DNA of 64,000 nt from contig CAVQZC010000012.1 of assembly GCA_963718315.1 (NCBI GenBank), positions 310,001 through 374,000 of the forward strand, in the 5' to 3' direction. A program made the position numbers and the translations under genes. Shown piece by piece: positions 45,160 through 55,549 of the stretch. Origin of the DNA: CAVQZC01 sp963718315 (lineage in GTDB: Bacteria; Actinomycetota; Thermoleophilia; Gaiellales; JAICJC01). The notes below the pieces were generated by a model. The model ran no database searches. It was not told the origin of the DNA and was given only the letters and a program-made list of their open reading frames with translations. Each line of letters opens with the position of its first letter. The stretch's first letter is position 1.

Positions 45160-46559
45160 GTGGATCTGGACTTCGATCTGTTCGTGATCGGCTCCGGGCC
45201 GGGTGGCCAGAAGGCGGCGATCCAGGCTGCGAAGCTGGGCCGCCGCGTGGGACTGGCCGAGCGCCGGCGAGCGCTGGGAGGCGTCTGCGTCAACACCGGC
45301 ACGATCCCCTCGAAGACCATCCGCGAGGCGGTCGTCTACCTGACCGGCCTCAGCCAGCGGGGGATGTACGGCGAGGGCTACCGGCTGAAGGACGAGATCC
45401 GGATCGAGGACCTGGCGGAACGCACACGCTACGTGGTCGAGCGCGAGCGCGGTGTGATCCGCGACCAGCTCGTCCGCAACCATGTCGCGCTGCTCGACGG
45501 CACCGCACGCTTCGTCGATCCCCGCACGCTGTCGCTGACCGATCACGACGGCACCGAGCGGCGGGTCAACGCCGAACGGATCGTGATCGCCAGCGGTTCT
45601 GAGCCGGCGCACCCGGAGGGCATCTCCTTCGACGGCAGCACGGTTCTCGACTCCGACGACATCGTCCTGCGCCTGACCCGTATCCCGCGCACCCTGGTCG
45701 TGATCGGCGCCGGCGTGATCGGCATCGAGTTCTCGTCGATGTTCGCGGCGCTGGGCACCAAGGTGACGGTGGTGGACGGCCGGCCCGAGATGCTGGAGTT
45801 CTGCGACGCCGAGATCATCGACGGTCTGCGCTACCACCTCCGCGACCGCGGCGTCACGTTCCGGTTCGGCGAGGTGGTGACGCAGGTCGTGCAGCAGGAC
45901 GGCGGAACGCTGACCACCCTGGGCAGCGGCAAGCAGATCGCCGCAGAGGCAGTCTTCTACTCGGCCGGCCGGCGCGGAGCGACCGCCGACCTCGACCTCG
46001 AGAAGGCCGGCCTGCAGACCGACGAGCGGGGGCGGATCCCGGTCGGCCCGACGTATCGCACCGCGGTCGAGAACATCTGGGCGGTCGGCGACGTGATCGG
46101 GTTTCCCAGCCTGGCCTCGACCTCGGCGGAGCAGGGGCGGCTGGCAAGCGCGGACGCGTGTGGTATCGAGACGCATCCCTCCCTCGACCTGCCGATCGGC
46201 ATCTTCTCGATCCCCGAAGTCGGGTTCGTGGGCAAGACCGAGCGGCAGCTCACCGAGGCGGCGATCCCCTACGAGGTCGGCGTCTCGCACTACCGCGAGC
46301 TGGCCCGCGGCCAGATCCTGTCCGAGACCCACGGGATGGTGAAGCTGCTGGTCGCACCCGAGGAGCGGACGCTGCTCGGCGTCCATGCGCTCGGCGCCAA
46401 CGCCACCGAGGTCATCCACATCGGCCAGGCCGTGATGGGGCTCGGCGGCACCATCGACTTCCTGGTCGAGTCGGTGTTCAACTACCCGACCCTGGCCGAG
46501 GCCTACAAGGTCGCAGCGCTCGACGCGATGAACAAGCTCCGCGCCGTCAGCACCTTCGC

Positions 46560-46563
<4 letters not shown>
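45160..46563 (+). CDS. sthA: Soluble (Si-specific) NAD(P)+ transhydrogenase
   Basis: Intact flavoprotein of the pyridine-nucleotide-disulfide family. I prefer GTG 45160 because GAGAGAGGGGCAG precedes it; ATG 45145 is possible. FAD motif DLFVIGSGPGGQKAAIQAAK; the would-be disulfide region reads GGVCVNTGTIPSKT, with only one Cys, which marks SthA rather than lipoamide dehydrogenase. NAD motif VVIGAGVIGIEFSSMFAALG; second FAD motif ENIWAVGDVIGFPSLAS; C-terminal dimer domain ending YKVAALDAMNKLR. It equilibrates NADPH and NADH in the cytosol. Confidence 0.92.
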
Positions 46564-47993
<1,430 letters not shown>

Positions 47994-48052
47994 GCTTGCG
48001 CACCCTACCTCGGGCAACCTAACGTCCGGAACTGATACGACGGGAGGTCGCC

Positions 48053-49513
48053 ATGAGTCACCGCCAGGATCTGGGTCCGCTGGCGGACATCCGCCACATC
48101 GTCGTCCTGATGATGGAGAACCGGTCGTTCGACCACATGTTCGGCTACCTGCAGACAGCCGACCCGCCGCTGGAGGTCAACGGGCTGACCGGCACCGAGT
48201 CCAACACTGGGCCGGACGGGCGCACGCACACGGTGTTCCCGTTCCCGCCCGGCGAGACCGCGTTCCACCAGGCGGGGCATCCGCTGGACGACAGCCTCGA
48301 CCCATGCCACTCGGTGGAATGCGTGGCGGTGCAGCTCGCCGGCGGCAACGCCGGCTTCGTCAAGAGTTTCGTGGAGTACCGGCACCCGCCGGCGGAGCTG
48401 GAAGGCCTGCCGATGGGCTACTACACCGCCGAGCACCTCCCTGTCTACGACTTCCTGGCCCGTCACTACTGCGTCTGCGACGCGTGGCACAGCTCGGTCC
48501 CCGGCGACACCTGGCCGAACCGGCTGTACTCCCTGGCCGGCCGCCAGGGGCCGCCGGTGGCGCACCGGTTCGCGTGGCTGCAGCAGTTCCTTCCGGCGAG
48601 GTTCCGCAGCCCGTTTCGGAACCTGCCGATCTACGACGTCCCGTGCTTCCCTCGCCACCTCCGTGACGACGACTGGCGCTGGTACTCCCACGACCCGGCC
48701 ACCCTGCGTGCGGCCGACGGGAACTACCGCCACGTGCGTTCGATCGACCGCGGCAACTTCGCCTACGTCAACCGGCGGGAGATCCGGCTCGTACAACAGG
48801 CGGTGGACCTTCCGTTCGACTTCGGGCCGAGCTTCCTCGACGACTGCGCAACCGGAAAGCTGCCGCCGGTGTCGTGGATCGACCCCAACTTCATCAACCT
48901 GCGCATCTTCGACTCGGCGTCGAACGACGACCACCCGCCGTCCGACGTGCGCGCGGGGCAGCAGCTGGTGCTGGACATCTACAACGCGCTGTCCGGCAGC
49001 CCCGAGTGGGATGACACGCTGCTGGTGATCACCTACGACGAGCACGGCGGGTTCTACGACCACGTCGTGCCACCGCCCGTGGAGCCAGACGGCTCGGGCT
49101 ATGCAACCTACGGAGTGCGCGTGCCGGCGCTGGTGATCGGCCCGCGGGTTCGCGCCCACGTCTGCCACGAGCTGTTCGACCACACCAGCCTGATTGCCAC
49201 CATTCTCCGCCGGTTCGCGCCCGATCCGGCAACGGCGATCGCAGGAATGGGGTCGCGGGTCGCCCGAGCCGCCGACCTGCGGGGTGTGCTCGAAACCGGG
49301 CCGCGTCAGAGCCTGCCCGACCACACCCACCTGCTCGACCAGGCCATCGAATGGCACAGCGATCTGCGCCGAGGCCGGATGGCGACCGCGAAATCGGCCT
49401 CGCCCGTCCCCGGCGGCGCAGGGCACGAGCTGGTGCCCCACGAGTTCCAGCGCGAGTTCCTTTCGTTTGCCCTCGAGATGCGGCGCAAGGGTTTGCCTCC
49501 GGGAAAGCCGTAG
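48053..49513 (+). CDS. Phosphoesterase (phospholipase C, PF04185) family protein
   Basis: Intact 486 residues. DIRHIVVLMMENRSFDHMFG is the metal-binding N-terminal motif. CVCDAWHSSVPGDTWPNRLY carries the catalytic Thr/Ser region, DTLLVITYDEHGGFYDHVVP the second metal site and LFDHTSLIATILRRF the third. Unlike many bacterial homologues there is no signal peptide from the ATG at 48053, so it appears cytosolic, or its export signal is non-canonical. Such enzymes cleave phospholipids or phosphomonoesters. It is followed after 9 bp by the molybdopterin protein. Confidence 0.9.
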   Translation: MSHRQDLGPLADIRHIVVLMMENRSFDHMFGYLQTADPPLEVNGLTGTESNTGPDGRTHTVFPFPPGETAFHQAGHPLDDSLDPCHSVECVAVQLAGGNAGFVKSFVEYRHPPAELEGLPMGYYTAEHLPVYDFLARHYCVCDAWHSSVPGDTWPNRLYSLAGRQGPPVAHRFAWLQQFLPARFRSPFRNLPIYDVPCFPRHLRDDDWRWYSHDPATLRAADGNYRHVRSIDRGNFAYVNRREIRLVQQAVDLPFDFGPSFLDDCATGKLPPVSWIDPNFINLRIFDSASNDDHPPSDVRAGQQLVLDIYNALSGSPEWDDTLLVITYDEHGGFYDHVVPPPVEPDGSGYATYGVRVPALVIGPRVRAHVCHELFDHTSLIATILRRFAPDPATAIAGMGSRVARAADLRGVLETGPRQSLPDHTHLLDQAIEWHSDLRRGRMATAKSASPVPGGAGHELVPHEFQREFLSFALEMRRKGLPPGKP

Positions 49514-49522
49514 GTACCGAGC

Positions 49523-50485
49523 ATGCGCCGCCGAGCAGACCTGATGCTTCTGTGGGCGGCGCTCGGGTTCTCGTTCGCTACCGGCGTGCTCGCCCTGTGG
49601 GTGGGGACCGACAAGGCATGGTTCGTGGTCTGGGCGCACGGCGCCGGCGGGATGGCGGTGATCCTGCTGGTCTGGAGCAAGCTTGGCGTGATCCGCCGCG
49701 GTCTGAGCCGGCGCTGGCCCAACGTCGGCCTCTCGCTGATCGCTGCGGCAGCCGCCGTGGCGATGATCGGAGCTGGGCTGGCACACTCGATCGGGCTCGG
49801 CAACCTGGGGCCGTTCACCGCGCTCGGCTGGCACATCGCCTTTGCGCTGGCGCTGCTGCCGCTGGTGCTCGTCCACCTCGTCACACGACCGGTCCGCCCT
49901 CGGCCCGGCGACCTGACCCGAGCGGCGTTCCTGCGGGCGGGAGCGCTCGTCGTGGGCGCGGTCGCGGTCAAGGTGGTGTTCGAGGCGACGCTGGGCGCGC
50001 CGCGCGCCGCGACCGGGTCGCTGCGGGTGTCCAGCCCGCGGCCGACAGTCTGGCTCAACGATCCAACCCCGCAGATCGACCCGGCCTCCTACACACTGAG
50101 AGCCGGCAGCACCGTGCACACCCTGGCCTCCCTGGGATCGCTCCCGCAGCACGAGCTCACCTGCGCCCTGGACTGCACGAGCGGCTGGTACGCCACCGGC
50201 ACCTGGCGGGGAGTGGTCGTGTCCGACCTGCTCGGCCCACTCCCTCCCGGCACCCGCAGCCTGCAGGTGCGGTCGCAAACGGGCTACGCACGGCGGTTCG
50301 ACCCGGCCGTCGCCGGGGCGATGCTGCTGGCCACCCAGCTGGACGGCCGGCCGCTGCCCGCCGGTCTCGGTGCACCCGCCCGGCTGGTGGTGCCAGGCAG
50401 GCGCGGCTTCTGGTGGGTCAAGTGGGTGACGGCGATCGAGCCCAGCACCGAGCCCGCCTGGTGGCAGGTGCCGTTCCCGGTGTAG
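49523..50485 (+). CDS. Membrane protein with sulfite-oxidase-type molybdopterin domain
   Basis: 320 residues, intact. Four N-terminal helices (LMLLWAALGFSFATGVLALW to AFALALLPLVLVHLV) with His in WAHGAG, LAHSIG, LGWHIAF and LVHLVT, suggestive of a b-type heme membrane anchor. A further helix (RAGALVVGAVAVKVVF) leads to the molybdopterin domain: LTCALDCTSGWYATGTWRGV contains the putative Mo-ligand Cys; FWWVKWVTAIEPSTEPAWW ends it. Likely an oxidoreductase passing electrons through the membrane part; the substrate is unknown. Confidence 0.85.
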   Translation: MRRRADLMLLWAALGFSFATGVLALWVGTDKAWFVVWAHGAGGMAVILLVWSKLGVIRRGLSRRWPNVGLSLIAAAAAVAMIGAGLAHSIGLGNLGPFTALGWHIAFALALLPLVLVHLVTRPVRPRPGDLTRAAFLRAGALVVGAVAVKVVFEATLGAPRAATGSLRVSSPRPTVWLNDPTPQIDPASYTLRAGSTVHTLASLGSLPQHELTCALDCTSGWYATGTWRGVVVSDLLGPLPPGTRSLQVRSQTGYARRFDPAVAGAMLLATQLDGRPLPAGLGAPARLVVPGRRGFWWVKWVTAIEPSTEPAWWQVPFPV

Positions 50486-50491
50486 GGACGT

Positions 50492-51346
50492 CTACGAGCT
50501 GGGCTCGTCGGGCTGGCCGCGCAGGAACCGCTCGATCTCGCTGGCCAGCTCGTCGCCGGAGGGAAGCCGCTCCGCCTCCGCGTCGCCGCTCACGGCCTCG
50601 AGCCGGGACACCGTCTCGCGGAGTACCGGGTCAGAGTCCATCGCGGCGTCGTAGCGAGCATGCTGGTCGCGCTCCTCCTCCATCAGCTCGTCCAGCTCGA
50701 AGACCACGCCGAGGTGCCGGGACAGCCGCTCGATCAGCGCGATGCTGGCGGCGGCATACCCGAGGCTGGCATAGGGAGGCACCTGTGCGTAGAACCCGAC
50801 GGCGGGTGTGCCCGCGTTGGTGACTGCGATCTCGAGCACCGAGAGCGCGGCCGACGGCACGCGCAGGAGACCCTCGGGGCCGGTGCTGTCGGCGGCCAGC
50901 AGTCCGTCCTCGGAGGCTGTTGCCATCATTGGCACCGGCTTGGTGTGGGGGACCGCGGCTGGAACGGCGCCCAGGCTGATCCACTGCGACACGCCCAGCT
51001 GCTGCGCCAGCTCCGTCACGTCTCCAGCCAGCTCCTGCCAGCGGAAGTCCGGCTCGGCGCCCAGGAAGACCAGGAGGTCGCGGCCGTCAGCCCGGGTGTG
51101 GCGAAGGGTCAGCTCCGGCCAGTGCAGATCGGTCAGACGGCCGTCGGTGACGTCGAGCACCGGCCGCCGCGATCGGAAGTCGAACAGCGCATCGGCATCG
51201 AAGCTCGCCACGACCTGACCGTCGCCGGCAATCTGCGCCACCGCACCGGACGCCGCCTCGGCAGCGTCGACCCAGCCGTCGAAGGACGCGACGATGACGG
51301 CGTCGTGCAACTCCGGCAGGTGTTCGGCAAGTTCGTAGAGCGCCAC
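50492..51346 (-). CDS. PAC2 family protein
   Basis: Intact 284 residues from ATG 51346. VIVASFDGWVDAAEAASGAV, LLVFLGAEPDFRWQELAGDV, WISLGAVPAAVPHTKPVPMM and AVGFYAQVPPYASLGYAAAS match the actinobacterial PAC2 (proteasome-assembly-chaperone-like) family; a charged helical tail (ELMEEERDQHARYDAAMDSD) follows. In proteasome-bearing actinobacteria the family is common, but its role is not settled. No proteasome gene is in the window. Confidence 0.88.
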   Translation of the reverse strand: MALYELAEHLPELHDAVIVASFDGWVDAAEAASGAVAQIAGDGQVVASFDADALFDFRSRRPVLDVTDGRLTDLHWPELTLRHTRADGRDLLVFLGAEPDFRWQELAGDVTELAQQLGVSQWISLGAVPAAVPHTKPVPMMATASEDGLLAADSTGPEGLLRVPSAALSVLEIAVTNAGTPAVGFYAQVPPYASLGYAAASIALIERLSRHLGVVFELDELMEEERDQHARYDAAMDSDPVLRETVSRLEAVSGDAEAERLPSGDELASEIERFLRGQPDEPSS

Positions 51347-51407
51347 GGCGGGGAGGATACGCTCTCTGAGAGCCAGGCCGGCTGCTCTCGGCGCGCCGGG
51401 GCCTGTC

Positions 51408-51577
51408 TATGCGGAATCAGGGTGCTTCTGACGCCCGGCCAGGTGGCGTGCGCAGGACTCGCAGTACGCACGCCATCTGGGGTCGGGCGCGGAGACACGG
51501 ATCGGCTGGTGGCAGTGGGCGCACCGAAGGATCCCCTGCTCCCCGGCCGCGACCGGATGTGTCTGCTGCTCTGTCAT
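51408..51577 (-). CDS. Small zinc-ribbon protein, frameshifted
   Basis: From ATG 51577: MTEQQTHPVAAGEQGILRCA then HCHQPIRVSAPDP. One missing G near 51481 restores RWRAYCESCARHLAGRQKHP with a stop at 51408-51410. Two Cys-x2-Cys pairs (CAHC and CESC) about 17 residues apart make a zinc ribbon of ~56 residues. As read without the shift, the second pair is lost, which argues for the correction. Function unknown. Confidence 0.5.
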
Positions 51578-51622
51578 AGCCGCATCATCGCACCGGCCGT
51601 TTGCCAGTCGATGTGAGACCTC

Positions 51623-52468
51623 TCAGCTTTGGAAGCGCTTGACGAAGGTGAGCGCCGTGTCGGCGACCTCGCCCCACCCGTGGTCGATGGTCAGCGCGTG
51701 CCCGCGGCCGGGGATCTCGACGATCTCGGTCACGGCCTCGTTCTTCGCCTGCTTCTTGTAGGAGGCGTTGGCGATCGCCCACGGCACGGTGTGATCCTTC
51801 TCGCCGGAGATGATCAGCATCGGGCCACGCTCGGGGTTGCTGGTATCGACCTTGGCCTCGGTCCAGGGGTTGAAGTTCGCCGCCGCCGCCTGGAAGATGG
51901 GCTCTCCCGACGCCGGCACGGCATAGGTCTCGAAGAGCGACTTGGCCTCATCCTCGTCGACCGCGTTGGCGAACGCGTACCTGAACTGCTCGTAGCTGAG
52001 CGGTACCGCGCGGTGCCTGTTGGCCGGATTCCGAAGCACCGGCGAGCCCGCCCGCAGCGCCGAGACCGGCAGCGGAAGCACTCCCCGGAACGGCGCCGGG
52101 TCGATCGCCACCGAGACCGAAGCCAGCCCGCGGCCGGCCAGGATCTGCGTCAGCAGGCCGCCGAACGAGTGTCCGATGATCGCGGGCTTGCGCTCCAGCT
52201 TGCCGGCCACCTCGGCGAAGTGGTCGGCCACCTGGCCGACGGTCTTGCGGGCGAACACCTCCGGATTCTTGTTGGCGTCGACGACCGTCTCCGGGTCGTC
52301 CGGCCACCCCGGTGTGAGAGGCACGTAGCCCGCCTCGTCGAACTTCTCGGCCCACCGGTCCCAGCTGCTGGGAAGCAGCCAGAGGCCGTGAATGAACACC
52401 ACCGGGGTCCGCGTCGAGGCGTTCGCCTGAGCAATCTCACGTTCCTCGTGCTCCGTGATCGTCGTCAT
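51623..52468 (-). CDS. Alpha/beta hydrolase
   Basis: Intact 281 residues from ATG 52468, after AGGAGGGGTCGG. Oxyanion region VVFIHGLWLLPSSWDRW, nucleophile elbow AIIGHSFGGLLTQILAG, acid in PMLIISGEKDHTVPW, and catalytic His in IPGRGHALTIDHGW. A standard serine hydrolase of the AB_hydrolase_6 type; the substrate cannot be inferred. Divergent from the DUF2630 gene. Confidence 0.9.
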   Translation of the reverse strand: MTTITEHEEREIAQANASTRTPVVFIHGLWLLPSSWDRWAEKFDEAGYVPLTPGWPDDPETVVDANKNPEVFARKTVGQVADHFAEVAGKLERKPAIIGHSFGGLLTQILAGRGLASVSVAIDPAPFRGVLPLPVSALRAGSPVLRNPANRHRAVPLSYEQFRYAFANAVDEDEAKSLFETYAVPASGEPIFQAAAANFNPWTEAKVDTSNPERGPMLIISGEKDHTVPWAIANASYKKQAKNEAVTEIVEIPGRGHALTIDHGWGEVADTALTFVKRFQS

Positions 52469-52549
52469 CCGACCCCTCCTTGGGTTGAGTAGTGGCCGGA
52501 GGCTACACTGGCTCACCATCGCCAGACCAAGAACGACCCGGGGAGGGTC

Positions 52550-52792
52550 ATGGACGACAACCAGGTTCACGAATCGATCGAGCGGCTCGTCGCCGAGGAG
52601 CATGAGCTGTGGAAGCTCGAGGGCGAAGGCCGGGCGACGGACGCTGACCGCCAGCGACTGCAGGAGGTCAAGGTGGCGCTCGACCGCTACTGGGACTTGC
52701 TCCGCCAGCGCCGGGCGCACGAGGAGTTCGGGCTCAACCCGGACGACACCGAAGAGCGCTCGGCCAACGTCGTCGAGAACTACCAGCAGTAG
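52550..52792 (+). CDS. DUF2630 protein
   Basis: 80 residues starting MDDNQVHESIERLVAEEHEL, with GRATDADRQRLQEVKVALDR then YWDLLRQRRA. Entirely helical, a two-helix coiled-coil-like small protein found in Actinomycetota. Ribosome site CGGGGAGGG precedes ATG 52550. Function unknown. Convergent with the FAD oxidase gene (stop 52799). Confidence 0.85.
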   Translation: MDDNQVHESIERLVAEEHELWKLEGEGRATDADRQRLQEVKVALDRYWDLLRQRRAHEEFGLNPDDTEERSANVVENYQQ

Positions 52793-52798
52793 AGGAAG

Positions 52799-54127
52799 CT
52801 AGCCCAGCTGCGCCCGGGCGGCGGCTGCCGCGCTCTGCGCTGTCAGGATCGCGGTCTCGGTGTACCAGGTGCCGAGGTAGTCGCCCGCGAGGTGGATCCG
52901 CCCCAGGGGGCGGGTGAGCGCCGCCTGCAGGCGCGCGCGACCGGGCCGCGGATAGGGCAGCCCGCGCTCCCAGCGATGGATCACGACCTCGCGGACCACC
53001 CGCCGGGCATCCGGATAGATCGCGAACAGGTCGTCGCGGAACGAGCGCTCGATCTCGGCGTCCGACTGGTCTGCCAGCGCGCGTGCGAGGTCGGCAGCCG
53101 CGTAGACCATCAGGCTGCCGCCCGGCTCGCGCGCAGCCCCCGCCTCGCGCAGGACGTTGGCCGTGTTGAAGAGCATGCTGAATGACCGCTGGGGCGTCGC
53201 CAGGGCGTAGATCCCGTCCCACGGCATCGGCCGGCGCTCGTCGGTGAGGAATGCACCGACCACGTAGGGCCCATAGGGGATCTTCTCGAGCGCGCCGCTG
53301 GTCTCGCCGGGCAATGCCGGCAGGATCGCCGGCGCCGCGTGTGCAGGCACGGCCACCACCGCGGCCCGGGCAGCGATCCGGCCGGTGCCGCCGTCCGGCC
53401 CCTGGTAGCCGACCTCGACGCCGTCTCCCATCTCCACCACCTCGGTCACGCGCGCGCCCAGGCGGACCGAGCCGCCGAGCGCCGCCGCCAGCGTCGCGGG
53501 CAGCACTGCGGATCCCCCGAGGATGTTCCAGGACAGGCCGCTGTCGCGGTTCCAGACCAGATGGAAGTAGCCGACGCCGTAGCCGGCATGCAGATCCTCC
53601 GGCTCGCCCGACGACCGCGTCAGCGTGGCCCGGAAGAGCCCATCGGCGTCGGCGGGCAACGGCCCCAGGAACTCGGCCATCGAGCGGTCGTCCATGAAAT
53701 CGAGCATTCGCTGCTGCCGCGCCGCGTGTGGCTCGCCGGGCCGCGGTTCCGCGACGGCGGCGTACCGGCGGACGGCCAGCCGCAGCCGGGCTCCGGTGCG
53801 AGCCAGCGCGATGCGACCCGCCGGAGAGAGGGGGAGCAGCAGCGGCATCGCCTCGACCGGGCCGCGGGCGACGACGCGGCCGCCCATCTCCGCAGCCGCC
53901 AGCCGGCCGGGTACGGGCCGCGCCTGCACGCCGGTTGCACGCAGCAGCGCCCCGGTCGCAGAGGTGGGGCCACCGAAGACGTGCGCACCGAAGTTCAGCC
54001 AGACGTCGCCGCGCGGCTCCGACCGCAGCCGGCCGCCGGCCCGCTCACCCGCCTCGAGCACGACGACGTCGCGATCGCGCAGCTCCCAGCCTGCCGTCAG
54101 CCCCGCGAGCCCGCCACCGACGACCAC
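52799..54127 (-). CDS. FAD-dependent amine-oxidase/protoporphyrinogen-oxidase-like protein
   Basis: 442 residues from GTG 54127; the Rossmann strand begins a few residues earlier (EQREVVVVGGGLAGLTAGWE), so a CTG at 54160, overlapping the upstream stop, is a possible real start. Motifs: GERAGGRLRSEPRGDVWLNF then GAHVFGG, ARAAVVAVPAHAAPAILPAL, and the C-terminal FAD motif GRIHLAGDYLGTWYTETAIL. The family covers protoporphyrinogen oxidase, phytoene desaturase and monoamine oxidase relatives. It is not linked here to heme or carotenoid genes. Confidence 0.85.
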   Translation of the reverse strand: MVVGGGLAGLTAGWELRDRDVVVLEAGERAGGRLRSEPRGDVWLNFGAHVFGGPTSATGALLRATGVQARPVPGRLAAAEMGGRVVARGPVEAMPLLLPLSPAGRIALARTGARLRLAVRRYAAVAEPRPGEPHAARQQRMLDFMDDRSMAEFLGPLPADADGLFRATLTRSSGEPEDLHAGYGVGYFHLVWNRDSGLSWNILGGSAVLPATLAAALGGSVRLGARVTEVVEMGDGVEVGYQGPDGGTGRIAARAAVVAVPAHAAPAILPALPGETSGALEKIPYGPYVVGAFLTDERRPMPWDGIYALATPQRSFSMLFNTANVLREAGAAREPGGSLMVYAAADLARALADQSDAEIERSFRDDLFAIYPDARRVVREVVIHRWERGLPYPRPGRARLQAALTRPLGRIHLAGDYLGTWYTETAILTAQSAAAAARAQLG

Positions 54128-54156
54128 GACCTCGCGCTGCTCGACATCCGCCGGGC

Positions 54157-54600
54157 TCAGACGTCGACCCCCATCACCGCGATCACACGACCGAACGCCG
54201 TCGGCTCGCTGTCACGCAGGTAGCGGCCGCCCACCTTGGCGTAGAAGCCCGCCGCGTTCGGCTCGGCCTCCCACTCCATCCGGGCGGCGCCTGCGGAGCG
54301 CGCCTCTTCCGCAGCACGCGCAAACAGATCGCTGCCGATCCCTCGGCCCATCCAGTCGGGGTCGATCCAGAGGTCATCCAGCCGGCAGACCTCACCCTGG
54401 CCGACGAGCGACGCCCACCCGACGGCCTGACCGTCCACCTCGGCGACGAACACCCGCTTGGCCGCGAGCGCCTCATCCGTCAGGTCGAGATCGGCCCAGC
54501 CGTCGACCATCGCCTGGGGATACCCCCAGTGCCCTTTCGCAGCGACCGCGATCGCGCGCAACCGCGCCTGCTCGTCGCCGTTCGCCCTCCGGATCAGCAT
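54157..54600 (-). CDS. GNAT family N-acetyltransferase
   Basis: 147 residues from ATG 54600, intact. VFVAEVDGQAVGWASLVGQG, VCRLDDLWIDPDWMGRGIGS (acetyl-CoA loop GRGIGS), DLFARAAEEARSAGAARMEW and GFYAKVGGRYLRDSEP. Its stop immediately precedes the FAD oxidase gene, suggesting one transcript. Substrate unknown. Confidence 0.88.
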   Translation of the reverse strand: MLIRRANGDEQARLRAIAVAAKGHWGYPQAMVDGWADLDLTDEALAAKRVFVAEVDGQAVGWASLVGQGEVCRLDDLWIDPDWMGRGIGSDLFARAAEEARSAGAARMEWEAEPNAAGFYAKVGGRYLRDSEPTAFGRVIAVMGVDV

Positions 54601-54622
54601 CCGGCCTCCATATGGCAAGACT

Positions 54623-54739
54623 CTAGGCGGCAGGCGACGGGAACAGCCGGTGTACCGCCGCCCGCACATGCGCGGCCACCGTCTCGGGCGCCACGTCATC
54701 GCCGTACATCCCGCTGGTGCCCATCAGGCCGCTCCGCAC
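54623..54739 (-). other. Possible small reading frame or gene remnant
   Basis: The 247-bp gap 54601-54847 contains a coding-like stretch: GTG 54739, then VRSGLMGTSGMYGDDVAPET and VAAHVRAAVHRLFPSPAA to a TAG at 54623. Codon use is normal, and the helical end resembles a TetR-type C-terminus, but 38 residues are too few to be sure. It may be a remnant. No other feature is seen in the gap. Confidence 0.2.
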
Positions 54740-54847
54740 GGCGCCCGCTGATACTGGCCGTCTTCGCACCGCCGGCGGCGTACCTGTATCACCGCTGTAC
54801 GACAGGCCGAAGCTCGTAGACTTCGCCGCAACCCCGAGGGAGGCGAT

Positions 54848-55132
54848 GTGGAGTATCAGCTGCGGATGTACCAGGTGAAGCCCGGAGAGCTGGACGACTT
54901 CGTCGAGGAGTGGCAGCGGGTCGTGGTGCCGCTGCGCCGGTCGCTCGGGTTCCTGGTCGTCGACGGCTGGCGCGGCGCCGACGGCGAGTCCTTTGTCTGG
55001 CTGGTGGGCTACGACGGGGACTTCGCGGCAGCGGACGCGGCCTACTACGCGTCGCCCGAGCGTGCCGCGCTGGATCCCGATCCGGCACGGCATCTGTCCC
55101 ACGTCGAGACCAAGATGCTGCAGCCTGTGTAG
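54848..55132 (+). CDS. NIPSNAP/ABM-like small protein
   Basis: 94 residues from GTG 54848, after GAGGGAGGCGAT. YQLRMYQVKPGELDDFVEEW, SLGFLVVDGWRGADG, FVWLVGYDGDFAAADAAYYA and HLSHVETKML follow the NIPSNAP-type ferredoxin-like fold, often a dimeric barrel. Function unknown. It is followed directly (0 bp) by the MmcQ/YjbR-like gene. Confidence 0.75.
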   Translation: MEYQLRMYQVKPGELDDFVEEWQRVVVPLRRSLGFLVVDGWRGADGESFVWLVGYDGDFAAADAAYYASPERAALDPDPARHLSHVETKMLQPV

Positions 55133-55543
55133 ATGGCGACCATGGCCGACCTGGACGAGCTCGCGATGGCGATGCCCCAGACCACCAGGGAGGTGTCCGA
55201 CGAGGGCCGGCCGTCCTACCTGGTGCACGGCAAGATGTTCTGCTTCCATCGCACCAGCCGTCCCGACGCGGTCGACCCCGAGACCGGCGAGCGGATGTCC
55301 GACGTGCTGATGTTCCGCGTCGCCGACCTGGGAGTGAAGGAGCTGATCCTGTCCGACGCCCGGGGGATCTTCTTCACCACTCCGCACTTCAACGGCTACC
55401 CGGCGGTGCTGATGCGGATCCCGGATCTGGCAAGGCTCGACCGGGAGGAGCTGCGCGACATCGTTGTCGAGGCGTGGCTCACGCGCGCGCAGAAACGGGT
55501 CGCAAAGGCCTGGCTCGGCGAGCAGGGCCTGGAAGGGCCGTAG
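55133..55543 (+). CDS. MmcQ/YjbR family DNA-binding-fold protein
   Basis: 136 residues, intact. AMAMPQTTREVSDEGRPSYL, VHGKMFCFHR, FRVADLGVKELILSDARGIF, and PHFNGYPAVLMRIPDLARLD then ELRDIVVEAWLTRAQKRVAK match the YjbR/CyaY-like fold, ending in a helix with the usual Trp and Lys residues. Role unknown. Converges with the MarR gene at 55550. Confidence 0.82.
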   Translation: MATMADLDELAMAMPQTTREVSDEGRPSYLVHGKMFCFHRTSRPDAVDPETGERMSDVLMFRVADLGVKELILSDARGIFFTTPHFNGYPAVLMRIPDLARLDREELRDIVVEAWLTRAQKRVAKAWLGEQGLEGP

Positions 55544-55549
55544 CCCGGG

